From contig UZAN01049209.1 in the NCBI GenBank assembly GCA_900618425.1, positions 1,835 to 22,562 of the forward strand: a stretch of 20,728 nucleotides of DNA, written 5' to 3'. Positions 17,987 to 20,728 of the stretch are shown in pieces. Position 1 is the first letter of the stretch. Each line of letters begins with the position of its first letter. This DNA is from Echinostoma caproni (lineage: Eukaryota; Platyhelminthes; Trematoda; Plagiorchiida; Echinostomatidae). The notes beneath the pieces were generated by a model that was not told where the DNA came from, ran no database searches, and saw only the letters and a program-made list of their open reading frames with translations. The position numbers and the translations under genes were made by a program.

Positions 17987-19109
17987 TGGTAGCTCTATTC
18001 AAAATAAATGTTCTCAAATCAATGCTTATTTTTGGATCAAGCCCTGAAAAATCACAATGTCTTTACTAAAATTTTATCCAATACATATTGATCGAGGACT
18101 GTGTTATTTAAGTGGTTGAAATAAACGATCACATCGTCCAGGATTGTGCTACAACAATTATCAAAATCGTTGTCCACCAGTCACATTTCTTAATGTCCCC
18201 AGACAAAGCCTAGACGATTGCAGCTCCCATTCTCCTTGCCAGAGGTTGATTGTAAAACTATTGAACTGGGATCAAAGGTTATTTGAAAGTTTAGCCAGTT
18301 AACATCCACCATCAGTGTCCAATGCAAGTGATTTACGGAACGTAGTTTATATTCTAATGCGCAAATGTTGATCAGCTAATAGAAATCATACTCGTCACAT
18401 TTGGTATCGTTAATCCTTTGAAAATGTCCCTTTGAATAACAAGGTCAAGCGTTCGAAGACACACTGAAGAGCAAAAATCAATCGACACGATGAACATTTT
18501 CAAATTCAAAAATTTGTTTCGACACCTCTAACTAGTGGACAATTAGAAGAGCTCTATCGACCCAACGCAATCTATGTCGACCTCATCCGGGAACAAGTGC
18601 CTTCCACATTGAATTCCGTCGCTATCAGTCGATGACTAAAATGTCATCCATTCTATTGGACTTTTGTACATTTTACTAACACTATATTTGAGTTTCTGAG
18701 GGAGATCGGTTCATTAGTAATCAGCCAAGTATTGAAGCAGATCAAATACATACTGCTGAAAACGGCTCCCGACATACATTTACTGATAAAAGCAAAATGC
18801 ATCCACCGTACGGAGATTAGTTACTCGCGGTTCTGTGGCAATGACTTTGTCTTAACGTAAAACACCAAAGTTCATTGATAGCGTGATCCTCCAAACTATC
18901 TATTTCTTAAAACATGTCAATATCAACAACCCTATGTTTGAGCTAATCAGACTAATACATTCACATGTGACCAGCAGTCACCGAGTGCTATTCTGTTTAC
19001 TAAGTCAGTTCAGTTCAGTTTTTACAACTATTAACCATGCACTTTCGTGCGCCGGTTTTGGCTGCTCTCTTTCGGTGCCCCATTTGAATAAAAGATGAAT
19101 TCATATAGA
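17987..19109. other. No gene recognised
   Basis: Frames after the gag fossil are broken throughout. I could not follow gag or protease sequence beyond 17986. One 71-codon open frame (18883-19098, plus) has no recognised motif. Confidence 0.45.
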
Positions 19110-19369
19110 TTGGTGTTAGGAGAATAATTGGTGGATGCACGAGCGCCATTGTTTGCGACACCCAGCCATATCACTCAGTGTCTCGAACTATCAATGACCA
19201 CCATCTCGGGGTTCTCANCGGGACCTATTTGACCCAGTCACCTGGTAACAGCGTTCATACCCTCAAGCCAGGTCTTAGTTTGACTACCCTTGGTTTTCTT
19301 CCACCCATTAACTGCCTCGGCAAATATCGCTCGCCGTGGCAACCTAACTGGTGACATGTGTAAAACATG
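19110..19369 (-). mobile_element. LINE 3' end fossil (C-terminus after reverse transcriptase), 5'-truncated
   Basis: Read on the minus strand from 19369: HVLHMSPVRLPRRAIFAEA, then GWKKTKGSQTKTWLEGM, a stop, then further pieces including VRDTE and ALVHP to about 19131. This is the typical C-terminal tail of trematode LINE polyproteins (G-H-V-x-R-M-x-x-x-R-L-P-R-R-x-L-F-A-E, G-W-K-K-x-x-G-G-Q-x-x-T-W, then W-L-x-x-x-x-D-M-A). Two stops and the truncation at about 19369 show it is dead. One base (19218) is unresolved. It has the same orientation and probably the same broad family as the left-edge fossil, but represents a later part of the protein. Confidence 0.8.
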
Positions 19370-19666
19370 CTAATTATGCTAATTATATACTTTTCAGTTA
19401 TCAATTATTTAAACTAATTGAATTGAATAAAATTTCGTACAAACCATTCCCTGGAAGATGGTAGCAACCAAACAATGACCTCCTTCCTATGGGATATTCA
19501 GAAGTGAAGATAATGGGGTCACGGTGCTACGATTCGCAAGTCGGATGGTGCCATCAATGCAATGGGAACCTACTCAGTTGGACAAGCATCATCCGTTCCG
19601 GACTAGCTTCCTGTTCACTTGGTCCAACAAATATCGGTGAGCACCAAGCAACGTGTGCTGTGTGAT

Positions 19667-19724
<58 letters not shown>

Positions 19725-20130
19725 CAAATAAGATTCCATGCTAACGTGCAAATCTCGGACTTCGGTTCAAGCACAGCGCTCAGTTCAACTGAAACGAAAT
19801 CCAGTCAGATGTAAATCGCTTGTTGTCGATTTCACCATCATCGTCGCGGGGCGGGATGCTGAATTCTAGATCTATCCGATTTGCGACTACTGTGCTACTT
19901 CCAGAGTGCATTTTTGTATTGCTTCAGGAAGACTGTCAGCTACATTTTCCCATATGTTCTTCCTGTCATACTACAATTGTAGCCGGGCGGAAGCCACATT
20001 TGAATTCTTCTTAATCTTGACATGGTTTCCAGTGCACCTAGGAGACATTTCGCATGTGCCTGTACGTACAACTGCCACTATCTCACAACTTACTAACACC
20101 CAAAAGTGAATGCAATATTTGTTCACTTAC
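19370..20130. other. No gene recognised
   Basis: Contains the (AC)n tract and several short open frames. A plus acceptor at about 19926 leads into a 59-codon open frame ending at 20107, without a recognised motif. Confidence 0.45.
19670..19721. repeat. (AC)n microsatellite
   Basis: About 26 uninterrupted AC dinucleotides, the longest simple repeat in the window apart from the GAT tract at the right edge. Confidence 0.98.
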
Positions 20131-20145
20131 TGGCATTGGACAAAC
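20131..20145 (-). CDS. Candidate 15-nt micro-exon of the minus-strand gene
   Basis: GTTTGTCCAATGCCA lies between an acceptor ending AAAAAAATCAG, with its pyrimidine tract (TTCTATTTGTTTGTTC) displaced upstream, and a good donor (CCA then GTAAGTGA). In phase 1 it reads x-Leu-Ser-Asn-Ala-A and joins the 9-nt candidate at 17268 as AGA (Arg). The A-rich stretch just before the acceptor is a weakness. It would sit almost 3 kb from the next candidate. Confidence 0.2.
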
Positions 20146-20559
20146 CTGATTTTTTTCAATTTGAACAAACAAATAGAAAATAACCCTTAGAATTCTTATT
20201 TAATCGCAAGAAATAGTATGAAAAAGAAAAAGTCAACTAAAACAGACAGCCAATTTAAGGCAACGCTGCTTGAAAAATACCGTCATAAAGATTAATGTGA
20301 TGTTTTAATCTCGGGCAGTCCAATGATAGGAATGAGATCTTTGACAGGGAGATGTGTTCTGTAGTTATGTGCTCGCTATGTTCCACTGGTGAAAGAAACA
20401 AGAACTAAGGAGTTCACAACTAATTCCACATTGCAGTAAAATGCTAACTGATGCAAAGAATACACAGAAATTATGTTCTGAAATAGAATTTATATCTCAC
20501 GAGCACAACTACCGTTCACGTTAGTTGCGCCAACAAAGATATTTACCAATGATTTCAAT
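20146..20559. other. No gene recognised
   Basis: A-rich sequence on the plus strand (about 20150-20260) with no motif. Confidence 0.45.
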
Positions 20560-20682
20560 ATGCTATATATATATTTTAAACTCAAAAATGATTCCGATGA
20601 TAATCACGAAGATGCTCACGAGGATGGCTCGGATGCGAACAACGACGATGAATGTGAAACTGCTGAGCACAATGATGATGAC

Positions 20683-20728
<46 letters not shown>
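20560..20728 (+). CDS. Acidic open frame running off the right edge, possible exon
   Basis: A frame open from 20482, with its first ATG at 20560, continues to the window end. After MLYIYFKLKN it turns strongly acidic: DSDDNHEDAHEDGSDANNDD, ECETAEHN and then a run of Asp encoded by the GAT repeat. Codons for Asp and Glu vary (GAT, GAC, GAA, GAG) and Ser, His, Ala and Asn are mixed in. This is more like a coding acidic tract than a pure microsatellite, but an imperfect, aged GAT repeat could look the same. A likely splice acceptor for it is not clear. The start is arbitrary and no family can be named. Confidence 0.3.
20672..20728. repeat. (GAT)n trinucleotide repeat, cut by the window edge
   Basis: About 18 GAT units with one GAC, to the last base of the window. 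In the open frame it encodes poly-Asp. Confidence 0.95.

Noticed and set aside
19627..19645. Plus donor ATCG then GTGAGC with a 30-nt unit upstream (possible exon 19610-19639)
   Set aside because: The acceptor lacks a clear pyrimidine tract and no other plus exon supports it.
1..20728. CRISPR arrays, bacterial operons, ribosome binding sites, rRNA genes
   Set aside because: Nothing of this kind is present. The sequence is eukaryotic.

Overview
This window is eukaryotic. It looks like a piece of a trematode (fluke) genome: AT-rich, mostly non-coding, with short exons far apart and a dense scatter of decayed retroelements. No bacterial or phage gene organisation is present. The trematode reading rests on three things: LINE reverse-transcriptase remnants of the type common in schistosomes and liver flukes, a CsRn1-like Ty3/Gypsy gag, and hammerhead ribozymes, which flatworm Sm-alpha SINEs and Penelope-like elements are known to carry. 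The species cannot be named from this sequence alone.

The best-supported gene lies on the minus strand. Three exons (14908-14798, 12926-12750, 10799-10722) have strong splice sites, agree in phase, and are each a multiple of three long (111, 177 and 78 nt, all phase 1-1). They encode a short coiled-coil-like Q/R/A-rich segment followed by a V/T/P/M/Q/S-rich low-complexity segment. I do not recognise the protein. Both ends of the gene are missing. Three possible micro-exons upstream (20145-20131, 17268-17260, 15772-15764) would join in the same phase without a stop. They are weak, because micro-exon-like pairs also arise by chance.

On the plus strand there are only isolated candidates: a 21-nt micro-exon (3378-3398), exon-like openings at 5235, 5655 and 6692, a possible terminal exon with a poly(A) signal (10145-10214, AATAAA at 10427), and an acidic open frame running off the right edge.

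Mobile DNA, left to right: a LINE RT fossil (left edge, minus); a compact hammerhead ribozyme between two (TA)n tracts (876-932); a second hammerhead downstream of a Pol III B-box-like motif, SINE-like, with a mutated core G (5843-5881); two copies of one dispersed repeat (6140-6440 minus, 14636-14770 plus); a Ty3/Gypsy RT fossil (8590-8830); a BEL/Pao RNase H-region fossil (9078-9510); a tRNA-like SINE remnant (10470-10517); a 195-bp near-complete inverted repeat inside an intron (13553-13747); a Gypsy gag fossil (17852-17986); and a LINE C-terminal fossil (19110-19369, minus).

The most interesting items are the two hammerhead ribozymes, the intronic long hairpin, and the chain of symmetric phase-1 exons.
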